64,000 bases of DNA from Paenibacillus caseinilyticus (GTDB lineage: Bacteria > Bacillota > Bacilli > Paenibacillales > NBRC-103111). Within the stretch, counting starts at the first letter, position 1. Every line of letters begins with the position of its first letter. The position numbers were made by a program, and so were the translations under genes. Positions 28,104 through 37,094 of this stretch are shown piece after piece. The notes below the pieces were generated by a model. That model made no database searches, had not been told where the DNA came from, and saw only the letters and a program-made list of their open reading frames with translations. The stretch spans positions 124,001 to 188,000 of the forward strand of contig NZ_JAQAGY010000003.1 of NCBI RefSeq assembly GCF_027533645.1, given 5' to 3'.

Positions 28104-28943
28104 CTACACCTTCTGCCGCTCGCGCGGCCCCTTCATGAACTCGTCCGCATCCTGGTCCGCCTTGCTCTGGTTGCAGGCGTAGCAGGAACAGACGCAGTTG
28201 ACGGGCGTCGTGTGCCCGCCCTTGGCCCGCGGAACGATGTGATCGATCGTGTCTCCGTATTCGCCGCAGTACCGGCAGATGTAGCGGTCCCGCTCCAGGA
28301 TCATGACCCGAAAATCGTCGTTGCTGTACAGTCTGCGGATCATATAGGGCGTCAGCACGACAGCTGCCCGCTCTTCAACCAGCAGCACCGCCAGCGCCCA
28401 GTCGATATCCTGCATCCATCGTTTGCCGTTATTGCTGCGGCCCTTCATCCGGATGAGGCCGTCGCGGTCCTGCCGCAGCAGACGGCCGGCCCCCGGCTTC
28501 CTGCGGGCAGGCGGCACATGCACAGGCGATGCCGTATTGCGCGGCACCCGTACGGCCTGCCCCGTCTCTGCCGCCCTCCCGGACGATGAGGCGGGCGCCG
28601 GCCCGTCCTGCCCGGCCGGTGCGGAAGCCTCTGCGGCAGGGGCCGCCGGCCTGGGCGGCACAGGCGCCGTCATCGTCCCGGCTGCGGCAGCCGGACCCGG
28701 CACGGCGGCGCCCCCCTGGACGGGAAGCGCTTGCTGAATCGCCGTCAATTCGCCCATAACCGCGCCGTCCGCAGCCGGCATCAGCCTGGCCTTCGATTTT
28801 CGGCGGGTACAAGTACGGCATATGTTTTTTCTCGATCCATTCTTCGAGCGTTTGACGCCCTTGGTCGGAAATTGAAGGTAATATTTGGTCTTCCCGCATC
28901 GGCTGCAGGCTTTGTGCAGCAGGCAGTGCGCTCCCGTATCCAT
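28104..28943 (-). CDS. HNH endonuclease with N-terminal Cys motif and long Ala/Pro linker
   Basis: 279 residues. Residues about 12-50 hold CSRCG and CRTC, a likely zinc ribbon, within a Lys/Arg-rich segment. A low-complexity Ala/Pro/Gly linker covers about 60-160. The C-terminal HNH nuclease domain (about 205-270) reads DFRVMILERDRYICRYCGEYGDTIDHIVPRAKGG...CYACNQSKAD, with the DHI dyad, a following Asn and two CxxC knuckles, so catalysis looks possible. GAAGGGTGAG precedes the ATG at 28943. It lies between ruvC and bofC with its own terminator. Target and biological role are unknown; a mobile-element remnant or a DNA-repair nuclease are both possible. Confidence 0.75.
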   Translation of the reverse strand: MDTGAHCLLHKACSRCGKTKYYLQFPTKGVKRSKNGSRKNICRTCTRRKSKARLMPAADGAVMGELTAIQQALPVQGGAAVPGPAAAAGTMTAPVPPRPAAPAAEASAPAGQDGPAPASSSGRAAETGQAVRVPRNTASPVHVPPARRKPGAGRLLRQDRDGLIRMKGRSNNGKRWMQDIDWALAVLLVEERAAVVLTPYMIRRLYSNDDFRVMILERDRYICRYCGEYGDTIDHIVPRAKGGHTTPVNCVCSCYACNQSKADQDADEFMKGPRERQKV

Positions 28944-29097
28944 GGTTGTTCTCACCCTTCCGGACGATGTTCTGCCGTCCCTCCCGGGGAGCCGCAGCAC
29001 GCCAGCTTTTCCCCATTATATCAGACTTCGCCGCCAGCGCCATAGGTGCGGGAGGATAAGACACCGTTCGACTCGGGCGCGGGCGGACACAAGCAAA

Positions 29098-29122
29098 CGG
29101 ACCGGCCACGTAGGCCGGTCCG
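29098..29122 (-). terminator. Terminator of bofC
   Basis: CGGACCGGCC and GGCCGGTCCG form a perfect 10-bp stem with a 5-nt loop about 20 nt after the bofC stop. The minus-strand tail is T-rich but broken (TTTGCTTG). Confidence 0.75.
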
Positions 29123-29144
29123 CCTCATCTTCACCTTTTTGGAC

Positions 29145-29855
29145 TTACGACCCGGGCTGCACCTGCATGACCTTCTCGGTTTCTTCCACCGCAAAGTCGC
29201 TGAGGGTGGAGAGCACGCTGTTATAGTCGTCGAGATCCCGCACGCGGATACCCTGGTACAGCTGCTTCACCGTTTCGCGGGGCAGACTGCTCTCCAGGTA
29301 TTGAATATTGAGCTGGAAGAACGTACGGATCACGTTCTCTTCCCCGCCGGCCGCCGGCAAGCCGCCGAACAGGGAGAGATTCCCTTTGGCATCGAGACCG
29401 AAGTAGGCGTTGTCCTTGCACTGCGGCGAGAGGTCGTCCACTTCCTCCGTGAACAGCACCGTTCCGTCCGGTTTCACGGAGACGGTCAGGGCCGGATGAT
29501 CTTTGTAATAGCTCAGAATATCCGACGAACTCATCATCCCGATCCGCTGCAGCTCTTCGCCGCATACATAAGCCTTCTTGGCAAAAGCTTCCCTCTGTCC
29601 GTCGATCCCCTTCACGAGCCCGCGCACCTCGTTCTCCTGCTGTTTTGGCTGCTGCACTCCGCGGGAGAATACCGCGCGGTCCGCCGGCCGCTCGGGCGTC
29701 AGCCCCGGCAGCGTCCGCAGGCCCATTATCCAAGCCCCCGCTCCGAACAAACCCGCCGCCAGCAGGATCAAGGCCAGTCCCAGCCATCTGCGCTGCGAGC
29801 GCAGCTTTTTTTTCCATTGCTTCTTGAGTTGGTTCCAGAAGTTAAGAAGTATCAT
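29145..29855 (-). CDS. bofC: BofC-like regulator of sigma-K checkpoint
   Basis: 236 residues with a basic N-terminus, one membrane segment (about 24-46) and an extracytoplasmic domain containing the BofC signature KKAYVCGEELQRIGMMSSSDI and DDLSPQCKDNAYFGLDAKGNLSLF. In B. subtilis BofC is made in the forespore and restrains the SpoIVB protease, delaying pro-sigma-K processing by SpoIVFB. spoIVFA and spoIVFB are also in this window. Two Cys residues in the domain may form a disulfide. Confidence 0.87.
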   Translation of the reverse strand: MILLNFWNQLKKQWKKKLRSQRRWLGLALILLAAGLFGAGAWIMGLRTLPGLTPERPADRAVFSRGVQQPKQQENEVRGLVKGIDGQREAFAKKAYVCGEELQRIGMMSSSDILSYYKDHPALTVSVKPDGTVLFTEEVDDLSPQCKDNAYFGLDAKGNLSLFGGLPAAGGEENVIRTFFQLNIQYLESSLPRETVKQLYQGIRVRDLDDYNSVLSTLSDFAVEETEKVMQVQPGS

Positions 29856-29979
29856 GCGATCCCCTTCTGTCTATGGCAGCTTTTTTACTATATTTGCCAC
29901 AGGGATCGACGTTTATACGTTCGGTATGTATACTTGAAGGATAATCCCATTCATGACTTATCGTCACAGGAAGGAAGGT

Positions 29980-30537
29980 ATGATTCCATTGCATCCAATC
30001 GTCAAAGAAGTGTGGGCTTGGATCCGTTCCCTTGCCGCAGCTTTTGTCCTCACCCTGGCCATCGGGATGTTCGTATTCCAGCCGACCAAGGTGCTCGGCC
30101 ATTCCATGGATCCCACGCTCCACAACGAACAGCGCATCTATGTTTCGAAGCTGTCGCACACGTTCCGCAGCGAGCCGGAATACGGTGATATCGTAATTAT
30201 CGACTCGCGCGTCGAACGGGATCGGACGCTGAAGGACGACGTGCTGGAGCACCCGCTGCTCCGTCTGGTCCTGGGCAACGAAGATCCGAACATGTACGTC
30301 AAGCGCGTCATCGGCAAGCCGGGCGACGTCATTGAGCTGAAGGATGCCAAAGTGTACCGCAACGGAACCGCGCTGGTGGAACCGTATATCAACGGGACCA
30401 TGCAGATCCGCGAAGAGCGTACATGGACTGTGCCCGAAGGCCACATCTTCGTCATGGGAGACAACCGGAACAACAGCCGGGACAGCCGGGATATCGGATT
30501 CATCCCGTTCGATCATGTGCTCGGCATCAAATTCTAA
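29980..30537 (+). CDS. sip: Type I signal peptidase
   Basis: 185-residue membrane serine protease that releases secreted proteins from their signal peptides. It has one N-terminal membrane segment (about 14-33) and then box B with the nucleophile Ser42 (GHSMDPTL). Box D holds the general base Lys108 (MYVKRVIGKPGD), and box E is GDNRNNSRDSRDIGF. All catalytic parts are present. The start at the ATG at 29980 has AAGGAAGG just upstream; a longer frame begins nine codons earlier without a site. It is divergent from bofC. Confidence 0.93.
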   Translation: MIPLHPIVKEVWAWIRSLAAAFVLTLAIGMFVFQPTKVLGHSMDPTLHNEQRIYVSKLSHTFRSEPEYGDIVIIDSRVERDRTLKDDVLEHPLLRLVLGNEDPNMYVKRVIGKPGDVIELKDAKVYRNGTALVEPYINGTMQIREERTWTVPEGHIFVMGDNRNNSRDSRDIGFIPFDHVLGIKF

Positions 30538-30569
30538 GGGAGGCCTCCCTCTCTTCCTGTCTCGAATGC

Positions 30570-30623
30570 CATGCCAAAACAGCCTGAAACGGACCCTCCT
30601 CCGCTTCAGGCTGTTTTGGCATG
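30570..30623. repeat. 19-bp perfect inverted repeat after the signal peptidase gene
   Basis: CATGCCAAAACAGCCTGAA and its exact complement are separated by 16 nt. There is no T run on either side, so it is not a classical intrinsic terminator, though it could still act as a 3' stem-loop for sip mRNA. Confidence 0.8.
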
Positions 30624-30746
30624 CATTGGCAGTCCCGAAAGTTCCGGGGGAAGGAGCTGCGCGCCCTATCCACGGCTCCTCCCCCCAGAACAGGCCTGGG
30701 CCCTGCCGGCAGTCAGGCTCCCCGCATGCCTCCGCTTCGCCCGTGC

Positions 30747-32576
30747 TTAATCGTTCAGCCAGGGCCTCGCTTTGCGGCTCGATTCGGCACGCTGCGAACG
30801 GCGGTTGCTCCGCTCGATGAGCGCTGCAAGAGCGGCACGCGCCTGGCTCTCACGGGAGCGCCGTTTCGGCGCAGGAGCCGGTTTGGCCGCAGCCTTCGCC
30901 CGGGCGCCCTCTTCCACCACATCCTCCAGCTCTACCTCGCGGACCGCAGCAGCGCCTGTGCTCTGCGCGATGACCGCCCGTTCCTCACCCCGTTTTCCTT
31001 TGGCGGCCGGCAGCTCGGCGCTGCCTTTGCCCTTCTTGCCTTTGCTCTTCCCGTCCTTCGGCAGATGCTCTTCCGGGTGCCCGAAAGGGGCTTCGAAGTT
31101 ATACGGCAGCTCCGCCGCCGGTCCGGCCCACTGGGGAGGGAAGGGTGCGAGACCGGGGTAGCCCGGAAGGTGGGCGTAAGGGTCGATGCACGGGAACGGA
31201 GCGCCATGCATCGGCCCAGCGCCATAGCCGAAGGGTTGGGCGGCATACGGTTCGTACGAAGGTACGGGCGGAAGCCCATAGTACGCCGGGAACGCCGCAT
31301 CCGGCACCGGGGGTACGGGAGGGAACCCCTCCTGCGGAAGAGCGTAGGGCAGATTCAAGGTCCCGCCGCAGCCGCAGTCTCCGGCCGGAGCCGCCCATGG
31401 TTCAACGGCCTGCGGATAGCCCGGGAAGCCGGACTGGGGCGCCGAATAGAAGGGCAGCTCGGCAGCAGGCTCAAGGTCGAAGGGAAAAGGAGCATTCGGC
31501 AGCTCGGGCTCATGCCAGTCATTCTCTTTGCCCTTGCCGTGAGGCGCAGCCATCACCTCGGCAGCAGGCATCTGAAACTGTTCGAAAGGGTGCATGGACG
31601 CCTGCGGCACGCCGAAGTCGATCGCTCCCCAATTCGGCTGCGGCGCATCGTACGCTGGCAGCACGCCCGCATTCGGCTGCGGCATCATGTCGTATGACGG
31701 CAGCACGCCCGCATTCGGCTGCGGCATCATGTCGTACGACGGCAGCACGCCCGCATTCGGCTGCGGCATCATGTCGTACGACGGCAGCACGCCCGCATTC
31801 GGCTGCGGCATCATATCGTACGACGGCAGCACGCCCGCGTTCGGCTGCGGCATCATGTCGTACGACGGCAGCACGCCCGCGTTCGGCTGCGGCATCATGT
31901 CATACGACGGCAGTACGCCCGCGTTCGCGTTGGGCATCGGAGCCGGTGCTTCTACCGCAGGCGCTTCGTACGACGGCATGGCGTTCTCATTGGGCATCGG
32001 AGCCGGCGCTTCTACCGCAGGCGCTTCGTACGACGGCATGGCGTTCTCATTGGGCATCGGAGCCGGTGCTTCTACCGCGGGCGCTTCGGCTGCCGGTGAT
32101 GGCACGTTCGGCAGCTCCGGCAGTTCGAGATTCGGCGCAAGCGGCACTTCCGAGATCGGCGCCGCTTCGACGGGAAGAGGCGCTTCGGGCGTAATGACCG
32201 AGGTATCCTTCTTCGGATGGCCGGCATTCTCCGCCCCTTCGGGTTTCATCTTCGGAATATACACGACATCGCCGGTCATCAGCACGTTCGGATTTTTGAG
32301 ATGCGGGTTGGCCGCCACCATATCCGACAAGGGAATACTCCATGCTTTCCCCAGCTTCCAGAGCGTATCCCCTTGCGAGACCACATGCTTGTAAAGATAG
32401 TCGGAGGGCGGGTCGATCGGCTTCGGTGCCAGGGGAATCTTCACCTTGGCCCCCACCATCAGCTCATTGGGGTCGGCAATCTGGGGATTGGCGGCAATCA
32501 GCTTCTCCAGCTCCACGTTGTATTTTTGAGAGAGCGCGTAGAGCGAATCGCCATTCTTCACAATATGAATCTTCAA
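30747..32576 (-). CDS. SafA-like double-LysM spore morphogenetic protein with tandem repeats (TTG start)
   Basis: 609 residues. Two N-terminal LysM domains (about 2-47 and 62-107) are the peptidoglycan-binding fold used by spore proteins such as SafA to sit at the cortex-coat boundary. Next come about two and a half copies of a 20-residue EAPAVEAPAPMPNENAMPSY repeat and six copies of the 14-residue NAGVLPSYDMMPQP. Pro/Tyr/Gly-rich sequence with a few Cys follows, and then a Lys/Arg-rich tail. There is no signal peptide, as expected for a mother-cell coat protein. The TTG start at 32576 is chosen because AAGGAGG lies 8 nt upstream and gives M-KIHIVKNGDSLYAL. Assignment to SafA rests on the N-terminal LysM plus context; a SpoVID-type partner is an alternative. 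Confidence 0.75.
   Translation of the reverse strand: MKIHIVKNGDSLYALSQKYNVELEKLIAANPQIADPNELMVGAKVKIPLAPKPIDPPSDYLYKHVVSQGDTLWKLGKAWSIPLSDMVAANPHLKNPNVLMTGDVVYIPKMKPEGAENAGHPKKDTSVITPEAPLPVEAAPISEVPLAPNLELPELPNVPSPAAEAPAVEAPAPMPNENAMPSYEAPAVEAPAPMPNENAMPSYEAPAVEAPAPMPNANAGVLPSYDMMPQPNAGVLPSYDMMPQPNAGVLPSYDMMPQPNAGVLPSYDMMPQPNAGVLPSYDMMPQPNAGVLPSYDMMPQPNAGVLPAYDAPQPNWGAIDFGVPQASMHPFEQFQMPAAEVMAAPHGKGKENDWHEPELPNAPFPFDLEPAAELPFYSAPQSGFPGYPQAVEPWAAPAGDCGCGGTLNLPYALPQEGFPPVPPVPDAAFPAYYGLPPVPSYEPYAAQPFGYGAGPMHGAPFPCIDPYAHLPGYPGLAPFPPQWAGPAAELPYNFEAPFGHPEEHLPKDGKSKGKKGKGSAELPAAKGKRGEERAVIAQSTGAAAVREVELEDVVEEGARAKAAAKPAPAPKRRSRESQARAALAALIERSNRRSQRAESSRKARPWLND
31650..31921. repeat. 42-bp tandem repeat in the LysM protein gene
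   Basis: Six copies of a 42-bp unit encoding NAGVLPSYDMMPQP differ by only one to three bases, followed by a degenerate seventh. This indicates recent duplication and likely length variation between strains. Confidence 0.93.
31935..32085. repeat. 60-bp tandem repeat in the LysM protein gene
   Basis: A 60-bp unit encoding a 20-residue Ala/Pro/Glu-rich segment occurs two and a half times with almost no differences, immediately before (in protein terms) the 42-bp array. Confidence 0.9.
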
Positions 32577-33026
32577 TGCGGTAACCTCCTTCGGTTTGCG
32601 GAAGTCCATCAGCCCGGCTGCGCTTCGCTATGTATGGTGCCCTGTCTGCCTCCCTATTCCGGGAGGCCGTACAACCCTGGACGACCAGGCTGCCCCTGGA
32701 GCACCATAACCAAATGACATTACAGTTTATGCAGCAACCTAGGCATATGACCATCCCGCCGCGAAAAAATCCCGCCCGCCTGCCGCTCTACCCCCGGTCG
32801 CCGGCTCCCTGCAGCCCGTCCTTGCCTTGGGAGGCAAGGCTTTGCGCAGCTCCTTGTCCCTTGCCCCGCACCCTCTCTCTCTCTGCCTTCTCCGCCTCGC
32901 GGCAGGCATGCCAAGAAGCCGGAGATGCTCCGGCGCCCGCATACGGTACTATCCCCCTGCTTTTATCTCCCACTCACGGTCCCCCGCTCAAGGTCTCCCG
33001 TTCACGATCCCCCGCTCTCTCGTCTG
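32577..33026. other. Long intergenic region upstream of the LysM spore protein
   Basis: 450 bp between mgtC and the LysM gene. Several short GC-rich open frames exist but none has a ribosome-binding site or a recognisable product. It contains a hairpin (CCTTGCCT/AGGCAAGG, 32820-32839) and short direct repeats of the type TCACG(G/A)TCCCCCGCTC near 32974-33018. On the minus strand CATACATA (32636-32629) resembles a sigma-E -10 and could drive the LysM gene. Confidence 0.5.
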
Positions 33027-33713
33027 CTAGGGGCTGACGTCCTCCACTTCGACGTGGAGCACCTGCTTCAGCCGCTTGATATTGTAATACATGGCGGTCG
33101 TGCTGCGGGTAGCGGGAGCAACGACATAAAAATGCACGCGCTGCCGGTCTCCCTCGATATCCTTGATCTTCAGATGCTTCAATCCGTATTCGCTGTCCAT
33201 ATAGGCCACCAGCCCGCTTAATTCCTCGCTGCCCAGCGCTTCCACCTTCACCGAGACGTATTTCTCCCGCAGGCGCCGGGGACCGAGGAGCTTCACCACG
33301 ACGGGGAACAAGTTCACGGCGAGCATGATCATAGCCACCGCCGTGAACGCCTCCTTGTAGAATCCCGCCCCTGCGGCAATGCCGAGCGCTGCGGACGCCC
33401 AGACCATGGCGGCCGTCGTCAGCCCGCTGATGACGTCGTTGCTGCGCCGCAGAATGGCGCCCGCCCCAATGAAGCCGATGCCGCTTACGATCTGGGCCGC
33501 CAGCCGCATCGGGTCCATCTGGGTGCGGCCGTCGATGCTGAATTTGTCGACGGAATAAATAGAAACGATCGTAATCAGGCAGCTTCCAACCGCAATGACC
33601 ATGCTCGTCTTCATGCCGAGCGGCTTCTGGCGAAGCTCCCTGTCGATCCCGATGAGCAGTCCGAGGAACAGGGCAAACCCGAGTCGCAGAATCAATTCAC
33701 TGTCCATTCCCAT
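33027..33713 (-). CDS. MgtC/SapB-family membrane protein
   Basis: 228 residues. Four or five membrane segments (about 5-140) include the family signature GLLIGIDRELRQKPLGMKTSMVIAVGSCL and QIVSGIGFIGAGAILRR. A C-terminal cytoplasmic ACT-like domain follows. In enterobacteria MgtC supports growth at low magnesium and controls F-type ATP synthase; in Firmicutes the role is not settled. The start at 33713 has AGAGGGG 6 nt upstream. Confidence 0.88.
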   Translation of the reverse strand: MGMDSELILRLGFALFLGLLIGIDRELRQKPLGMKTSMVIAVGSCLITIVSIYSVDKFSIDGRTQMDPMRLAAQIVSGIGFIGAGAILRRSNDVISGLTTAAMVWASAALGIAAGAGFYKEAFTAVAMIMLAVNLFPVVVKLLGPRRLREKYVSVKVEALGSEELSGLVAYMDSEYGLKHLKIKDIEGDRQRVHFYVVAPATRSTTAMYYNIKRLKQVLHVEVEDVSP

Positions 33714-33819
33714 ACCAGTCCCCTCTGCGATAGATTCGCTTCCCCTGCTCCCGCGGAGCGAAGGGTATCCCCATTTACCCGGTTTGTCCCGCCCTGTATC
33801 ACCTCCGTGGCCCAATGCA

Positions 33820-33848
33820 AAAAGAGCCCGCAAAAGCGCGGACTCTTC
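33820..33848 (-). terminator. Terminator of the hom-thrB-pheA operon
   Basis: On the minus strand AAGAGTCCGCGC and GCGGGCTCTT pair around TTTT and run into TTTTTGC, about 30 nt after the pheA stop. Confidence 0.85.
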
Positions 33849-33880
33849 CTCCTATAGTAACGAACGTGCTCTCGGCCTCT

Positions 33881-34759
33881 CTAGGAGAGCGAAGCCGGGC
33901 CGCGGTACTCGAACACGGGATAGCAGCCCATGATGCGCACCTGGCACCCGATGGCCTCGATCTCCTGGAAGGCCGCAGGCAGCAGGACCGTATCGAGGGA
34001 TTCCTCGATATCGATATAAAAGAAATAGCTGCCGAGCTTCTTCTTCGTAGGCCTCGATTCGATCTTCGACAAGTTGATGCGGCGCCAAGCGAACGCGGAC
34101 AGTACCTGATGGAGCGCCCCCGGGTAATCCTCCGGCAGTGTCACCAGGATGGTCGTCTTCGTCCTCTCGGCCTCCCGGAGCTTGGGCGCTTCGGGACCGA
34201 CGAGCACGAAACGGGTAAAGTTGTTCTGGTGGTCCTGCACCCCGGCCGCCAGCGTCTGCAGTCGGTACAGATCACCTGCTCCCAGCGGGGCAAGCGCCGC
34301 GACTGACGGATCTTCCGTCTCCCGGACAAGCCGGGCCGCTTCGCCGTTGCTCCCTACGGGCTCGAGCTCCACATGGGGCAGATACTGCCGGAGGAACTGC
34401 TGGCACTGGGCCAAGGTGACCCCATGGGAGTACACCTTGCGAATCCGGGAGCAGGCGTCCGCAAGATCCTCGCCCTCTTCTCCCGGCAGCCTAAGCAGAT
34501 TGATCGAGATGGGGTATACCCATTCGGCCTGGATCGGCAGATCCACTTCATGCACCAGCGTATCGACATGCAGGGAGACCGAGCCCTCGAACGTATTCTC
34601 GATCGGGATCACGCTGTAATCAGTCCGCCCCTGCTCCGTTGAACCGAATACATCGGGAATGAGCTTATAGTTCACGAACTCGAACGCTTCCCGGCCCAGA
34701 TAGTACAGAGCCGATTCTTCGGTATACGTCCCGGGACCGAGAAGGGCGACTTTCTTCAT
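33881..34759 (-). CDS. pheA: Prephenate dehydratase
   Basis: 292-residue enzyme of phenylalanine synthesis that converts prephenate to phenylpyruvate. It has the PDT domain (MKKVALLGPGTYTEESALYYLG; DYSVIPIENTFEGSV near residue 55) and a C-terminal ACT domain with the Phe-binding ESRPTKKKLGSYFFYID motif, so feedback inhibition by Phe is expected. The ATG at 34759 overlaps the thrB stop by 4 bp, giving coupling to thrB. Confidence 0.95.
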   Translation of the reverse strand: MKKVALLGPGTYTEESALYYLGREAFEFVNYKLIPDVFGSTEQGRTDYSVIPIENTFEGSVSLHVDTLVHEVDLPIQAEWVYPISINLLRLPGEEGEDLADACSRIRKVYSHGVTLAQCQQFLRQYLPHVELEPVGSNGEAARLVRETEDPSVAALAPLGAGDLYRLQTLAAGVQDHQNNFTRFVLVGPEAPKLREAERTKTTILVTLPEDYPGALHQVLSAFAWRRINLSKIESRPTKKKLGSYFFYIDIEESLDTVLLPAAFQEIEAIGCQVRIMGCYPVFEYRGPASLS

Positions 34760-35736
34760 GCGCCCACCCCGCTCTGCAGGGACTTCACCCAATCGGCCAG
34801 ATCATCGCCGGACGGTACGCTAGAGGCCGTGACGCCCTGCGGCTCCGGATTCAGCCACAAGGTCGTGCACTCGATGCCTTCCTGCCGCAGCGTCTCCTTC
34901 AGATAAGCTTCCAGCTCCGCCTTGCGGGAGCTCGAACGGTCGACGAGCGTGAAGATCGTCGGACCCGCTCCGCTCAGGGCTACGCCCAGGGCGCCGTGCT
35001 CCGTCGCCTCGGCGAGGATGGCGGCCAGACCGGGCACCAGCGGAGCCCGGAACGGCTGATGCAGCGCGTCTTTCATCGCGCGCGGGATCATATCGAGCCG
35101 CCCGGTGCAGAAGGCGGCGACCAGGACCGAGGAGTGGCCGACGTTGAAGACGGCATTCTCCAGACTCTGCTGGCGCGGCAGCACCCCCCGCGCCTTCTCG
35201 GTTGAGAGCTGGAAGTGCGGGATGGCTACCAGCACTTCCAGCTGTTCGTGGGGCTCGACGCGGATATGCTCGGCCCGCTTCCCGTCCCAGAACGCGACGA
35301 CCACGCCGCCGAAGAGCGACGCGCCGACGTTGTCCGGATGCGCTTCGAGCTCCGTCGCCATCTGGAACAGCTCGTCGTCGCTGAGCGGGCTGCCGATCAG
35401 GGCATTGGCGCCGGCCAGCGCGCCGACGATCGCCGAGGCGCTGCTGCCGAGGCCCCGCGTCAGCGGGATATCGCTGTACATCGCGATCTCCAGCTCGGGA
35501 TGGGAGACGCCTGCCCGCTTGAACACCGACTGCGCCACCTTGTAGATCAGGTTGTTCTTGTCTGTCGGCACACCAGGCATGCCTTCGCCGATCAAGCGGA
35601 TGGAAGTCCGCTCCGCAAGGGCGATATCGATCCACGCATACAGATTCAGTGCCATGCCGAGCGTATCGAACCCGGGCCCGAGATTGGCCGTGGAAGCGGG
35701 AACCCGTACGCGTACTTTCATTTTGCCGTTCTCCAC
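34756..35736 (-). CDS. thrB: Homoserine kinase
   Basis: 326-residue GHMP kinase that phosphorylates homoserine in threonine synthesis. It shows VPASTANLGPGFDTLGMALNLY at the N-terminus, the ATP-binding loop PLTRGLGSSASAIVGAL near residue 95 and LSGAGPTIFTLVD in the last quarter. A GTG start at 35736 has GGGGAG 8 nt upstream; an ATG five codons later is an alternative. Threonine synthase (thrC) is not in the window. Confidence 0.95.
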   Translation of the reverse strand: MENGKMKVRVRVPASTANLGPGFDTLGMALNLYAWIDIALAERTSIRLIGEGMPGVPTDKNNLIYKVAQSVFKRAGVSHPELEIAMYSDIPLTRGLGSSASAIVGALAGANALIGSPLSDDELFQMATELEAHPDNVGASLFGGVVVAFWDGKRAEHIRVEPHEQLEVLVAIPHFQLSTEKARGVLPRQQSLENAVFNVGHSSVLVAAFCTGRLDMIPRAMKDALHQPFRAPLVPGLAAILAEATEHGALGVALSGAGPTIFTLVDRSSSRKAELEAYLKETLRQEGIECTTLWLNPEPQGVTASSVPSGDDLADWVKSLQSGVGA

Positions 35737-35776
35737 TCTAACTGCTCCCCTATTCTTATATGCTACCCGATGGCTG

Positions 35777-37063
35777 TTAGCCCTCCACCCGGTACACGCT
35801 CTTGATTGACTTGACGGAATCCATCGAACCGAACTGCTCCAGCACTTTGTTCACAGCCGCTTTATTGGCGTCATGCGTAATGATGATGATCTCGGCGAAC
35901 GGGTTCACCGCATTCGGATGCTGCAGCACCGATTCGAGCGACACGCCGTGCTCGGCGAATACTTGCGTAATCTGGGCCAGAACGCCCGCCTTGTCCTCTA
36001 CATGCAGGAGGATGAAGTTCTTCGATGCGATCTGTTCGTCGGTCTTCAGCTTCTTCTCCTTGTATGGCACGAATCCGCGCCGGCCGACGATATCAAGGTT
36101 CAGGTTGCGCACAACGGCCACGAGGTCGGCCACAATCGAAGTGGCGGTAGGCAGCTCACCCGCTCCTGCTCCGTAGAACATCGTTTCGCCTACGGCTTCG
36201 CCGTGCACATAGACGGCATTGAACACGCCGTTGACCGAAGCGAGCGGATGGGATTTCTTCACCATCGTCGGCTGTACCGAGATAGAGATATGCTCATCCT
36301 GGCGCTCCGCGATGCCGAGCAGCTTCACTTCGTAACCAAGCCGCTTGCCATATGCGATGTCCTCTTTGGAAATCTGCGAAATCCCCTTCACAGATACGTC
36401 ACCCAGCGCCACTTCCGCCCGGAAGCCGAGCGTGCTGAGAATCGTCATTTTACGCGCCGCATCGTAGCCTTCCACATCGGAGGTCGGGTCCGCTTCGGCG
36501 TAACCGAGCGCCTGGGCTTCCTTCAGCACTTCGGCATAATCCGCGCCCTCCTGGCTCATCTTCGTCAGGATGAAGTTCGTCGTCCCGTTGACGATGCCCA
36601 TGATCTTCGTGATGCGGTCGGAAGCGAAGCTGTCCGTCAGCGTACGGATAATCGGAATGCCGCCCGCCACGGCCGCTTCATAGAATACGTCGCAGCCCTT
36701 CTCCGCCGCTTTGGCCATAATCTCGGGCCCGTGAAGCGCCATGAGATCCTTGTTCGCCGTCACGATATGCTTGCCGCGTTCGAGACCTGTGAGAATGAGC
36801 TGTTTGGCGGGCTCGATGCCGCCCATGACTTCTACGATCACATGGATATCCGGGTTCTCCACGACATCCCAAGCGTTATCCGTGAGCAGGTGCGGCGGCA
36901 CGCTGATCCCGCGGGCCTTATTCTTGTCCTGCACCAGGATCTTCGTGATCTCGATTGCCGAGCCCGACTGGCTGTGCAGATCGTTCTGGTGGTTCTCCAC
37001 AATCCGGACTACCCCGGTTCCAACGGTTCCAAGACCGAGCAGTCCTACATTAATCTTCTTCAT
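35777..37063 (-). CDS. hom: Homoserine dehydrogenase
   Basis: 428 residues. It has an NAD(P)-binding Rossmann domain (INVGLLGLGTVGTGVVRIVENH), the catalytic core (GIVNGTTNFILTKM, EGYDAARKMTILSTLGF) and a C-terminal ACT domain (VEDKAGVLAQITQVFAEHGVSLESVLQH) that usually binds threonine for feedback control. It reduces aspartate semialdehyde to homoserine, upstream of ThrB, the next gene. Confidence 0.96.
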   Translation of the reverse strand: MKKINVGLLGLGTVGTGVVRIVENHQNDLHSQSGSAIEITKILVQDKNKARGISVPPHLLTDNAWDVVENPDIHVIVEVMGGIEPAKQLILTGLERGKHIVTANKDLMALHGPEIMAKAAEKGCDVFYEAAVAGGIPIIRTLTDSFASDRITKIMGIVNGTTNFILTKMSQEGADYAEVLKEAQALGYAEADPTSDVEGYDAARKMTILSTLGFRAEVALGDVSVKGISQISKEDIAYGKRLGYEVKLLGIAERQDEHISISVQPTMVKKSHPLASVNGVFNAVYVHGEAVGETMFYGAGAGELPTATSIVADLVAVVRNLNLDIVGRRGFVPYKEKKLKTDEQIASKNFILLHVEDKAGVLAQITQVFAEHGVSLESVLQHPNAVNPFAEIIIITHDANKAAVNKVLEQFGSMDSVKSIKSVYRVEG

Positions 37064-37094
37064 GATCTTCCTCCTGCAACTGAAATTCTGTGTA

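Noticed and set aside
32720..32973. Several 60-70-residue minus-strand frames upstream of the LysM gene
   Set aside because: They overlap each other in different frames, lack ribosome-binding sites and show no recognisable sequence.
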